From Gp6-AA40 sp035649395 (GTDB taxonomy: Bacteria > Acidobacteriota > Vicinamibacteria > Vicinamibacterales > UBA2999), in assembly GCA_035649395.1 (NCBI GenBank), contig DASRJR010000345.1:1-6406 (forward strand): a DNA stretch of 6,406 bases, written 5' to 3'. The notes under the pieces are model-generated. The model was given only the letters and a program-made list of their open reading frames with translations, searched no databases and was not told the origin of the DNA. Below, one piece after another: positions 1-6,406 of this stretch. Position 1 is the stretch's first letter. Each line of letters begins with the position of its first letter. Both the position numbers and the translations under genes were made by a program.

Positions 1-1136
1 GACTTCATCTGCGTGGTCAGCGTGCGGTCGGCCTGCGGGAACTTCTCGAAATTCCACCGCGGGTACTTCACGACGATGTAGTCGATGGTCGGCTCGAACG
101 ACGCCGGCGTCAGCCGCGTGATGTCGTTCGGGATCTCGTCGAGGTGATAGCCGAGCGCCAGTTTGGCAGCGATTTTCGCGATCGGGAAACCAGTCGCCTT
201 CGACGCCAGCGCTGACGACCGCGACACGCGCGGGTTCATCTCGATCGCGACAATGTGGCCGTCAGTCGGGTTGATGGCGAACTGGATATTCGATCCGCCG
301 GTCTCGACGCCGACGCGCCGGATGATCCGGCGCGCCATGTCGCGCATGCGCTGGTATTCTTTGTCGGTGAGCGTGAGCGCGGGCGCAACCGTGATCGAAT
401 CGCCGGTGTGCACGCCCATCGCGTCGATGTTCTCGATCGAGCAGATGACAACGAAGTTGTCGGCGACGTCGCGCATCACCTCGAGCTCGAACTCTTTCCA
501 CCCGATCACCGACTGCTCGACCAGGATCTCGTGCACCGGGCTCAAGTCGAGGCCGCGGCCGGCGAGCTCTCTGAACTCCTCGATGTTGTAAGCGATCCCG
601 CCGCCGACGCCACCGAGCGTGAACGATGGACGGATGATCGCCGGGAACCCCACTTCATCGACGATGACCAGCGCCTCTTCGAGGTTGCGCGCAACGCCGC
701 TGCGCGGCACGTCCACCCCGATCTCGCGCATCGCGTTGCGGAACAGCAAGCGGTCTTCCGCGACCTTGATCGCATCGATCGACGCGCCGATCAGATGGAC
801 GTCGTGCTTCGCCAGCACGCCGCGCTCGTGCAGCGCCACGGCGAGGTTCAGTGCCGTCTGGCCACCGACGGTCGGCAGCACGGCGTCGGGACGTTCCTTC
901 TCGATGATCGCTTCGACGATCTCCGGGGTCAGCGGCTCGATGTACGTGGCATCCGCCAGCTCGGGGTCGGTCATGATCGTCGCGGGGTTGCTGTTGACCA
1001 GCACGACCTCGAGCCCTTCCGAGCGGAGGGCCTTGCACGCCTGCGTGCCCGAGTAGTCGAATTCGGCGGCCTGCCCGATGACGATCGGCCCGGAGCCGAT
1101 CACCAGGACGCGCTTCAAGTCTGTACGTCGTGGCAT
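1..1136 (-). CDS. carB: Carbamoyl-phosphate synthase large subunit, partial (N-terminal 378 codons)
   Basis: The large subunit makes carbamoyl phosphate from bicarbonate, two ATP and the ammonia channelled from CarA, feeding pyrimidine and arginine synthesis in the cytoplasm. The visible part is the N-terminal carboxyphosphate half. It opens with MPRRTDLKRVLVIGSGPIVI, the classic CarB start, followed by a pre-ATP-grasp fold (about residues 5-125) and an ATP-grasp domain (about 128-340). Residues that bind ATP and metal in the E. coli enzyme are present at the same numbers: Arg129, Arg169, Glu215, Glu299 and Asn301. Other family signatures seen are VNSNPATIMTD (47-57), RPSFTLGG (169-176) and EMNPRVSRSSALASKATG (299-316). 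The ATG at 1136 aligns exactly with the E. coli start. The frame stays open to the window edge, ending in LTTQMK, so about two thirds of a protein of roughly 1,070 residues lies outside. It follows carA by 13 bases and is surely co-transcribed. No broken frame or missing residue is seen. Confidence 0.98.
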   Translation of the reverse strand, partial: MPRRTDLKRVLVIGSGPIVIGQAAEFDYSGTQACKALRSEGLEVVLVNSNPATIMTDPELADATYIEPLTPEIVEAIIEKERPDAVLPTVGGQTALNLAVALHERGVLAKHDVHLIGASIDAIKVAEDRLLFRNAMREIGVDVPRSGVARNLEEALVIVDEVGFPAIIRPSFTLGGVGGGIAYNIEEFRELAGRGLDLSPVHEILVEQSVIGWKEFELEVMRDVADNFVVICSIENIDAMGVHTGDSITVAPALTLTDKEYQRMRDMARRIIRRVGVETGGSNIQFAINPTDGHIVAIEMNPRVSRSSALASKATGFPIAKIAAKLALGYHLDEIPNDITRLTPASFEPTIDYIVVKYPRWNFEKFPQADRTLTTQMK

Positions 1137-1147
1137 TAAACGCGCGT

Positions 1148-1151
1148 CCTC
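1148..1151 (-). promoter_or_regulatory. Possible ribosome binding site of carB (GAGG)
   Basis: Read on the minus strand, GAGG begins within the TGA stop codon of carA and ends 11 bases before the carB ATG. The spacing is slightly long but workable. The overlap of stop codon and ribosome site would allow translational coupling of the two subunits, which are needed in equal amounts. This rests on four bases and position only. Confidence 0.4.
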
Positions 1152-2289
1152 ATCGCTCTTCCATCGCGTCGAGAAACTGCCGGAACAGATAGTCGGCGTC
1201 GTGTGGCCCGGGCGACGCCTCGGGATGATACTGCACCGAGAAGATCGGCTTGCTGACGTGACGGAAGCCTTCGACGGTGTTGTCGTAGAGGTTGAGATGC
1301 GTCACCGTCGTGTCGGCAGGCAGGGAGCCGGCGTCGACGGCGAATCCGTGGTTCTGCGACGTGATCTCCACCTTTCCCGACTGCAGCTCCTTCACTGGAT
1401 GATTGGCGCCGCGATGGCCGAACTTGAGCTTGTAGGTCTCGGCACCGACGGCGAGTCCCATGATCTGGTGCCCGAGGCAGATGCCGAACATCGGCACGTC
1501 TGCCTGCGTCAACCTACGGACGTTGTCGATCGCATACGACAGGACCGCCGGATCGCCGGGGCCATTGCTCAGGAAGACGCCGTCCGGCTCGATCGCCAGC
1601 AACTCGGAGGCCGGCGCAGTGGCCGGGAACACGTGCACGTCGCAGCCGTAGGTGCTGAGCCGCCGAAGGATGTTGTATTTCACGCCGAAGTCATAAGCCG
1701 CAACGCGCAGGCGGCGCGACGATCGCCGTTCCGGTGAGATGCCGAACTCCGCGTGGTCGTCCTCGCCCCACTCGCGCGCGCGCTCGCGCCACTCGAACGG
1801 CGAGTCGCAGGTCACACCCTGGACCAGATCCGCGCCTTCCATCTTCGGAATGGCGCGGGCCTTCTCCACCAGCGCTGCCGGGTCGGGTGAACCGGTGCCG
1901 ATCACGCCGCGCATCACTCCCGCCGAACGGAGCACGCGCGTGAGGGCGCGCGTATCGATGTCGGCGATCGCCACGATGCCGTGGCGAATCAGGTACTCGC
2001 GGAGCGTGCCATCGGCGCGCCAGTTGCTGGCAATCGGTGACGCCTCTCGCATCACGAAACCGGCAACACGAGGGACGACGGATTCGGCGTCGCCCGGGGC
2101 GACACCGTAGTTGCCAATCAGGGGCGCCGTCATCGTGACGATCTGTCCGGCGTAGGACGGATCGGTCAGCACCTCCTGATATCCGGTCATGCTCGTGTTG
2201 AACACGACTTCCCCCGCGGCTTCGCCGGACGCACCCGCAGCGACACCGCGGTACCAGGTACCGTCTTCAAGCGCAAGAATCGCGTTCAT
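1150..2289 (-). CDS. carA: Carbamoyl-phosphate synthase small subunit (glutamine amidotransferase)
   Basis: CarA hydrolyses glutamine and passes ammonia through an internal tunnel to CarB. The protein is 379 residues, close to the 382 of E. coli CarA, so it is full length. The N-terminal CPSase small-subunit domain (about 1-135) carries TSMTGYQEVLTDPSYAGQIV (32-51) and the following PLIGNYG (56-62). The C-terminal class I glutamine amidotransferase domain (about 194-375) has the glycine-rich SNGPGDP (241-247) and the nucleophile elbow FGICLGHQ, with catalytic Cys271. The triad is completed by His355 and Glu357 in QYHPEASPGP. These match Cys269, His353 and Glu355 of E. coli. The ATG at 2289 gives the canonical N terminus (MNAILALEDG). 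No good Shine-Dalgarno sequence lies before it. It is first in an apparent carA-carB operon and diverges from bshC across 76 bases. That gap is too short for a PyrR-type attenuator, and none is visible. Confidence 0.98.
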   Translation of the reverse strand: MNAILALEDGTWYRGVAAGASGEAAGEVVFNTSMTGYQEVLTDPSYAGQIVTMTAPLIGNYGVAPGDAESVVPRVAGFVMREASPIASNWRADGTLREYLIRHGIVAIADIDTRALTRVLRSAGVMRGVIGTGSPDPAALVEKARAIPKMEGADLVQGVTCDSPFEWRERAREWGEDDHAEFGISPERRSSRRLRVAAYDFGVKYNILRRLSTYGCDVHVFPATAPASELLAIEPDGVFLSNGPGDPAVLSYAIDNVRRLTQADVPMFGICLGHQIMGLAVGAETYKLKFGHRGANHPVKELQSGKVEITSQNHGFAVDAGSLPADTTVTHLNLYDNTVEGFRHVSKPIFSVQYHPEASPGPHDADYLFRQFLDAMEER

Positions 2290-2365
2290 ATGTTGGTGAT
2301 CGCCGATCGTAACATCCGCGGCTCAGTTTTCTTGACACAAGCTCGAGCCTAAGCAAAAGTACCGA
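2290..2365. promoter_or_regulatory. Divergent intergenic region between carA and bshC
   Basis: These 76 bases separate the carA start (leftward) from the bshC start (rightward) and should hold both promoters. On the plus strand a perfect TTGACA lies at 2332-2337. Seventeen bases later is AAAAGT (2355-2360), which matches only three of six positions of the -10 consensus. On the minus strand TACGAT (2311 down to 2306) is a fair -10 element for carA but has no good -35 at normal distance. It would leave a leader of only about ten bases. The region is more AT-rich around 2326-2340 than the flanking genes. No clear operator palindrome, attenuator or riboswitch is seen. Confidence 0.5.
2332..2360 (+). 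promoter_or_regulatory. Candidate sigma70-type promoter for bshC
   Basis: The -35 hexamer TTGACA (2332-2337) is a perfect consensus match. After a 17-base spacer, AAAAGT (2355-2360) is a weak -10. Transcription would begin near 2366-2368, on or beside the GTG start codons, implying a leaderless or nearly leaderless mRNA. This agrees with the lack of a clear Shine-Dalgarno sequence. A chance TTGACA in a region this short is possible at the level of a few percent. Confidence 0.3.
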
Positions 2366-4039
2366 GTGGTGTCCCACCCTGGTCTCCGAGACACAGCACC
2401 ACAGGACGTCGCGCCCGGCGCCCGGCTCTCCATTGATATCCGTCGATTCCCCTGGATCAGACGACTCGCCGCCGACTACGTGTTCGACCATGCACGCGTC
2501 GCCGACTTCTTTGCCGGTAATCCCGACGATCCCGCCGCCTGGCGCGACGCGATCGCGCGCACGCAGCGGCATCCGCGTCAGCGCGATCGTCTCGTCGACG
2601 TCCTGCACGCGCAGCAACGCTCGAGGAACGCGCCACCGAACGCCATCGCCGCAGCGAGCGAGCTCATCGACACCACATCGGTCGCCATCGTCACCGGGCA
2701 ACAAGCCGGGCTCTTCGGCGGCCCGTTGTTCACGCTGCTGAAAGCGGTCACGGCGATCCGGCTCGCGAAGCAGGTGCGCGCGGAACACGGTGTTCCTGCC
2801 GTCGCGGTGTTCTGGATCGATGCCGAAGATCACGATTGGGACGAGGTGAAGTCGTGCCGCGTGCTCGATACTGATTTGAACGTGATCTCGATCGCGGCGG
2901 GCGATCCACCAGGCGCCGGCAACGAGCCGGTCGCACATGTCCGTCTCGACGATTCCGTGGCGGCGGCACTGAGCGCGCTGGAATCCGCATTGCCCGCCAC
3001 CGAGTTCACACCCGCACTCCTCGATGGGCTGCGCGCCGCGTACTGTCCCGGCACCGGCATGGCCGACGCGTTCGGCCGGTGGCTGGAGCAAACGCTCGGT
3101 CCCCTCGGACTCGTGGTGTTCGACGCGTCGGACGGGGCGGCAAAGCCGCTGGTGGCGCCACTGTTCGCGAAGGAAGTCGAACACGCGGGCCGAACGTCCC
3201 GACTCGCGGCGGAGGCTGGCGACCGCTTGGCCGCGCGCGACTACCACGTACAAGCGACGCCGCACGAAGGCAGCACGGCGCTGTTCCACATCAACAGCGG
3301 CCGCCAGGCGATCAAGCCGCACTCGCAAGGCTTTCAGATCGGCGACACCGTCGAAAGCGCGGCGGCCCTGATCGCGCGCATCCTCGACTCACCGGACGCC
3401 TTCAGCCCCAACGTGCTGCTGCGTCCCCTGGTGCAGGACACCCTCTTTCCCACCGCGTGCTACGTAGCTGGGCCGAACGAACTTGCCTATCTGGCCCAGC
3501 TGCGACAGGTTTACGAGTCGTTTTCGCTACCGATGCCGCTGATTCAACCGCGCGCGTCCGCGACGATCCTCGACACCAATGCGATGCGATTCCTGACTCG
3601 CCACGACATCCAGATGGAATCGCTGCGCGCACAGGATGAAGCGGTCTTGAACGACGTGCTCGAATCGCAGCTCCCACCAGCGGTCGAGGCCTCGCTCGAG
3701 GACGCGATCCAGGCAATCCAGCCCCGCATGGAACGCCTCGCCAAGGAGGTCCAGCTCATCGATGCGACGCTGGAAGGGGCAGCCCGGTCCACGTTAGGCC
3801 GCATGCAAGATGATCTGAAGAAACTGCACGGCAAAATCATCCAGGCGGCCAAACGCAAAGATGAGACCCTGCGGCGACAGTTTCGTCATGCGAAAGGACA
3901 GGCATTTCCGGAAGGGGAGCCGCAGGAGCGCGTCATCGGCTTCGTATACTTTTTGAATAGGTACGGTCCTGCACTCGTCGATCGATTGAGCCGAGATCTC
4001 CCATTAGAGGCGGGCATCCACTGGGTGGTCACCATCTGA
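2366..4039 (+). CDS. bshC: Putative cysteine ligase of bacillithiol synthesis (BshC family)
   Basis: BshC is assigned the last step of bacillithiol synthesis, joining L-cysteine to glucosaminyl-malate in the cytoplasm. The role rests mainly on genetics and structure of the Bacillus protein. The 557 residues compare with 539 in B. subtilis. Family signatures run in order: TGQQAGLFGGPLFTLLKA (110-127), VFWIDAEDHDWDEV (148-161, the most conserved block), SPNVLLRPLVQDTLFPTA (347-364) followed by YVAGPNELAYLAQL (366-379), a helical, probably coiled-coil stretch (about 431-510), and the C-terminal FVYFLNRYGP (526-535). The N-terminal half is a Rossmann-like nucleotidyltransferase-type fold by family knowledge. 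GTG at 2366, or the next codon GTG at 2369, is the only usual start: an in-frame stop lies at 2333-2335 and the next GTG (codon 39) would cut conserved sequence. About 20 residues precede the conserved region. The PBP gene follows after 42 bases without a terminator, so the two are probably co-transcribed. The family call is firm; activity is inferred. Confidence 0.95.
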   Translation: MVSHPGLRDTAPQDVAPGARLSIDIRRFPWIRRLAADYVFDHARVADFFAGNPDDPAAWRDAIARTQRHPRQRDRLVDVLHAQQRSRNAPPNAIAAASELIDTTSVAIVTGQQAGLFGGPLFTLLKAVTAIRLAKQVRAEHGVPAVAVFWIDAEDHDWDEVKSCRVLDTDLNVISIAAGDPPGAGNEPVAHVRLDDSVAAALSALESALPATEFTPALLDGLRAAYCPGTGMADAFGRWLEQTLGPLGLVVFDASDGAAKPLVAPLFAKEVEHAGRTSRLAAEAGDRLAARDYHVQATPHEGSTALFHINSGRQAIKPHSQGFQIGDTVESAAALIARILDSPDAFSPNVLLRPLVQDTLFPTACYVAGPNELAYLAQLRQVYESFSLPMPLIQPRASATILDTNAMRFLTRHDIQMESLRAQDEAVLNDVLESQLPPAVEASLEDAIQAIQPRMERLAKEVQLIDATLEGAARSTLGRMQDDLKKLHGKIIQAAKRKDETLRRQFRHAKGQAFPEGEPQERVIGFVYFLNRYGPALVDRLSRDLPLEAGIHWVVTI

Positions 4040-4081
4040 CAGGCCTGGCTTTCGACCGACTGACGACCGCACTCGAGCATT

Positions 4082-6406
4082 GTGGCAACCCCACGTAAGC
4101 CGTCTACCGCCGCCCTTCGCCGCTCGGCCGCCTCGGTGCGGCTGGTGCTGCCCAAGTTCCTGCCCAAAGCGCGGTGGGCTCGTTACTTTCTTTACGGATT
4201 CGGCCTTGCCGGCATCGTCGGGGCGATCGGGCTCGCTTCGGTGTGGGTCTCGTTTTCACACTTGATCGAGGAGCGGCTGCACGGGGAGCGTGAGCGGACG
4301 CTGCCGCGCGTCTACGCACGCCCGTTCGAATTTCGACGCAACCAGTCACTGTCGCAGCAGGACCTCGTCGTTCGGTTGAACGATCTCGGGTATGCCGAGC
4401 GAGCCAGCCCCAGATACGCCGGTGAGTTCGCCGTCGTCAAGAACACGGTGATGCTCGTCCCGCGCGGCGGCGAGTTGATGGGACAAGTCGTGCGGCTGAC
4501 GTTCCCACAGCGCGCTGCGAAAGCGCAGACCGCGCCGCGAGGGATCCAGGCGATCGAGGTCGTCGGCAAGGGGCGCGCGGACGTCGTTCGTCTCGACCCT
4601 CCGCTGCTGACGGCGCTCATGACATCCGGTGCGCGCGAGAAACGTCGTCATGTGCCCCTCGCGACGATCCCGCAGCGCATGCAGCAGGCCGTGCTCGCCA
4701 TCGAGGATCAGAGCTTCTATTCACACCCGGGCATCAACCCGTTCCGGACACTGGCCGCGGCGCTCGGCAGTGTGTTCAGCAGCGGCCGGCCGAGCGGCGC
4801 CAGCACGATCACGCAGCAGCTGGCGCGCATGTTCTTCCTCGCCGACGAGTTCAACGAAGAGCTGCAGACCAAGACGGTGTCGCCACTCCGAAAGGCCCGA
4901 GAAATCATGATGTCGCTCGTGCTCGAGCGGCGCGCGTCGAAAGACGAGATTCTCGAGATGTACTTGAACGACGTCTATCTCGGCCAGCGCGGTTCGTTCG
5001 CGATTCATGGCGTCGCCGAGGCGTCGCGCATCTTCTTCGGCAAGGATGTCGCCAACGTGAGCCTCAGCGAAGCGGCGCTGATTGCCGGTGTCATTCAAAG
5101 TCCGGGAAGCCGGTCGCCGTTCAGCAACCCGAAGCGATCGGTCGAGCGGCGCAACATCGTGCTGCGCGCGATGCAGACCGAGGAGTTCATCACCGAACCG
5201 GAAACCGAGCGCGCCATTCGGGAACCGCTGCAAGTGCTGCAACGCGGTGTCGACAACGAAGCGCCGTACTTCGTCGACATGGTCGGCCAGCAGGTCGCCG
5301 CCCGCTTCGGCGGCGTGACCTCCCAGCCCGGAGCGGTCGACGTGTACACGACGCTCGACCTGAACCTGCAGCGCGCCGCGCTCGATGCCATGCGAACGGG
5401 ATTGAGCAAGGTCGACGAGCTGCTCTCGAAGCGCCGGCGCAAGCCAACGGAAGCGGCACAAGCCGCCCTGCTCGCCATCGATCCGCGCACGGGCGAGGTC
5501 CTGGCGATGGTCGGCGGCCGCTCGTACAACCAGTCCCAATACAACCGGGCGATGGACGCACGGCGCCAGCCCGGATCGGTCTTCAAGCCGTTCGTCTTTC
5601 TCGCCGCGTTCGAGGTCGCCGCCGAAGAAGGGCTCACCGATCTCACGCCGGCGTCGATGACCAACGACGAACCGGAGATCTTCGAATTCGACGATCAGGT
5701 GTGGGAGCCGAAGAACTACGACGACTACGAAGGCGAGATCACATTCAGGCGCGCGCTCGCGATGTCGCGCAACCTGGGCACGATTCACGTCGGGGCGCGT
5801 GTCGGTTTTGACAAGGTCGCCGAGTTGTGGCGCCGTGTCGGCGTCGGTACGCCACCCAAGGGATTCCCGTCGATCACGCTGGGCGTGTTCGAGCTGACGC
5901 CCGCCGAAGTGGCGCAGGCGTACACGATCTTCACCAACTCCGGCAACGTCCGCCCGCTCGAGGCGATCGATTACATCCAACAGGGGGCGAACGTCCTCAG
6001 ACCAGAACCGCCGAAGCTGAAGCCGGTCGCACGGGCAGACACGACGTATCTCGTGACCAACATGATGCGCAGCGTCCTCAACGAAGGCACCGGCGCCGGC
6101 GCGCGCGCGGCGGGCTTCTCTCCAGACGCCGCCGGCAAGAGCGGGACGACCAACGATCTGCGTGACGCGTGGTTTGTGGGCTTCACGCCGGAATTGCTGA
6201 CCGTGGTGTGGGTCGGGTTCGACGATAACCAGCCGCTCGGCCTGAGCGGCGCGACCGCGGCGCTGCCCATCTGGACCGAGTTCATGAAGGCGGCGCTGGC
6301 CGGGCACCCGGACGTAATGTTCGAAGTGCCCGAGGGCATCGCCTTCGTAGACATCGATCACGAGACGGGCAAGCTCGCGACGCCGTCCTGTCCGGACGTC
6401 TTCACG
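4082..6406 (+). CDS. mrcB: Class A penicillin-binding protein, PBP1B type, partial (first 775 codons)
   Basis: A bifunctional peptidoglycan synthase that polymerises lipid II and crosslinks stem peptides in the periplasm. A basic cytoplasmic N terminus precedes one membrane segment (about 35-58), the signal anchor. Residues 77-160 resemble the UB2H domain of PBP1B, the docking site for activator LpoB in E. coli. The GT51 glycosyltransferase domain (about 180-365) has EDQSFYSHPG with catalytic Glu208, GASTITQQLAR (239-249), RKARE with second catalytic Glu274, and SKDEILEMYLNDVYLG (286-301). The transpeptidase domain (about 415-745) has SVFK with acylated Ser499, SRN (562-564) and KSGTT (686-690), so both activities look intact. 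About nine extra residues lie between GT51 motifs II and III compared with E. coli. The start is GTG: an in-frame stop at 4061-4063 leaves no ATG, and GAG at 4075-4077 is a weak ribosome site. GTG at codon 19 or 22 is also possible. The frame is open at the window edge, where only a C-terminal tail is missing. The symbol marks family resemblance only; pbpF-like names are also used. Confidence 0.93.
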   Translation, partial: MATPRKPSTAALRRSAASVRLVLPKFLPKARWARYFLYGFGLAGIVGAIGLASVWVSFSHLIEERLHGERERTLPRVYARPFEFRRNQSLSQQDLVVRLNDLGYAERASPRYAGEFAVVKNTVMLVPRGGELMGQVVRLTFPQRAAKAQTAPRGIQAIEVVGKGRADVVRLDPPLLTALMTSGAREKRRHVPLATIPQRMQQAVLAIEDQSFYSHPGINPFRTLAAALGSVFSSGRPSGASTITQQLARMFFLADEFNEELQTKTVSPLRKAREIMMSLVLERRASKDEILEMYLNDVYLGQRGSFAIHGVAEASRIFFGKDVANVSLSEAALIAGVIQSPGSRSPFSNPKRSVERRNIVLRAMQTEEFITEPETERAIREPLQVLQRGVDNEAPYFVDMVGQQVAARFGGVTSQPGAVDVYTTLDLNLQRAALDAMRTGLSKVDELLSKRRRKPTEAAQAALLAIDPRTGEVLAMVGGRSYNQSQYNRAMDARRQPGSVFKPFVFLAAFEVAAEEGLTDLTPASMTNDEPEIFEFDDQVWEPKNYDDYEGEITFRRALAMSRNLGTIHVGARVGFDKVAELWRRVGVGTPPKGFPSITLGVFELTPAEVAQAYTIFTNSGNVRPLEAIDYIQQGANVLRPEPPKLKPVARADTTYLVTNMMRSVLNEGTGAGARAAGFSPDAAGKSGTTNDLRDAWFVGFTPELLTVVWVGFDDNQPLGLSGATAALPIWTEFMKAALAGHPDVMFEVPEGIAFVDIDHETGKLATPSCPDVFT

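Noticed and set aside
255..1139. A 294-codon open frame on the plus strand opposite carB
   Set aside because: It is the antisense shadow of highly conserved carB codons, rich in Asp, Arg and His, with no independent support.
1150..1737. Plus-strand open frames opposite carA, including one of 219 codons from 1078
   Set aside because: The minus strand encodes a full-length CarA with its catalytic triad. The plus-strand frames show no family resemblance.
2298..2309. Repeated GATCG (2298-2302 and 2305-2309) as an operator
   Set aside because: Five-base repeats of this kind are common in GC-rich DNA with many GATCG words, and no longer symmetry surrounds them.
2267..3328. A 353-codon open frame on the minus strand overlapping the start of carA and the first half of bshC
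   Set aside because: It runs through the divergent intergenic region and opposite well conserved BshC motifs. Its composition is that of an antisense frame and no domain is recognisable.
3024..3639. Plus-strand frames of 115 and 186 codons inside bshC
   Set aside because: Arginine-rich out-of-frame readings of bshC, typical of GC-rich DNA; the bshC frame itself is continuous.
4040..4081. Possible terminator between bshC and the PBP gene
   Set aside because: The 42 bases contain only the short palindrome AGGCCT and no stem followed by a T-run, so there is no support for termination.
4721..6361. A 546-codon open frame on the minus strand opposite the PBP gene
   Set aside because: It is the antisense shadow of a GC-rich coding sequence. 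The translation is arginine- and histidine-rich with no recognisable domain, while the plus strand holds a complete set of PBP motifs.
1..6406. A defence, mobile or otherwise novel system
   Set aside because: All four genes belong to well known housekeeping families. There are no inverted-repeat ends, transposase, integrase, tRNA, direct-repeat array or unrecognised gene in the window.

Overview
This is an ordinary GC-rich chromosomal window from a bacterium. It holds four protein genes in two divergent pairs and no sign of mobile DNA, CRISPR or RNA genes. On the minus strand, carA (complete) and carB (N-terminal 378 codons; the rest lies off the left edge) encode the two subunits of glutamine-dependent carbamoyl-phosphate synthetase. 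On the plus strand lie bshC (complete), the putative cysteine ligase of bacillithiol synthesis, and a class A penicillin-binding protein of PBP1B type (first 775 codons; the C-terminal tail lies off the right edge).

Layout: carB 1-1136 (-), a 13-base gap, carA 1150-2289 (-), a 76-base divergent intergenic region 2290-2365, bshC 2366-4039 (+), a 42-base gap, PBP1B-like gene 4082-6406 (+). Both gene pairs are tightly spaced with no terminator-like hairpin between members, so each is probably one transcription unit. The short region 2290-2365 must then carry both promoters, unless transcription comes from further inside a neighbouring gene. No stretch over 300 bases is without a gene.

Organism: this is inference. 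A UB2H-bearing PBP1B-type synthase points to a cell with an outer membrane, while BshC points to a bacillithiol producer. High GC plus this combination fits Acidobacteriota best, perhaps the Vicinamibacteria, with Gemmatimonadota or similar phyla as alternatives. No rRNA or lineage marker is present to settle it.

How the genes work together: CarA releases ammonia from glutamine and CarB makes carbamoyl phosphate for pyrimidine and arginine synthesis. BshC would add cysteine to GlcN-malate to complete bacillithiol, the low-molecular-weight thiol. The PBP polymerises and crosslinks peptidoglycan in the periplasm. The bshC-PBP pairing has no obvious biochemical logic and may be only a conserved or chance neighbourhood. 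I found no convincing undescribed system. The points worth a second look are the compact divergent promoter region with possibly leaderless bshC, a small insertion in the PBP glycosyltransferase domain, and the bshC-PBP pairing.
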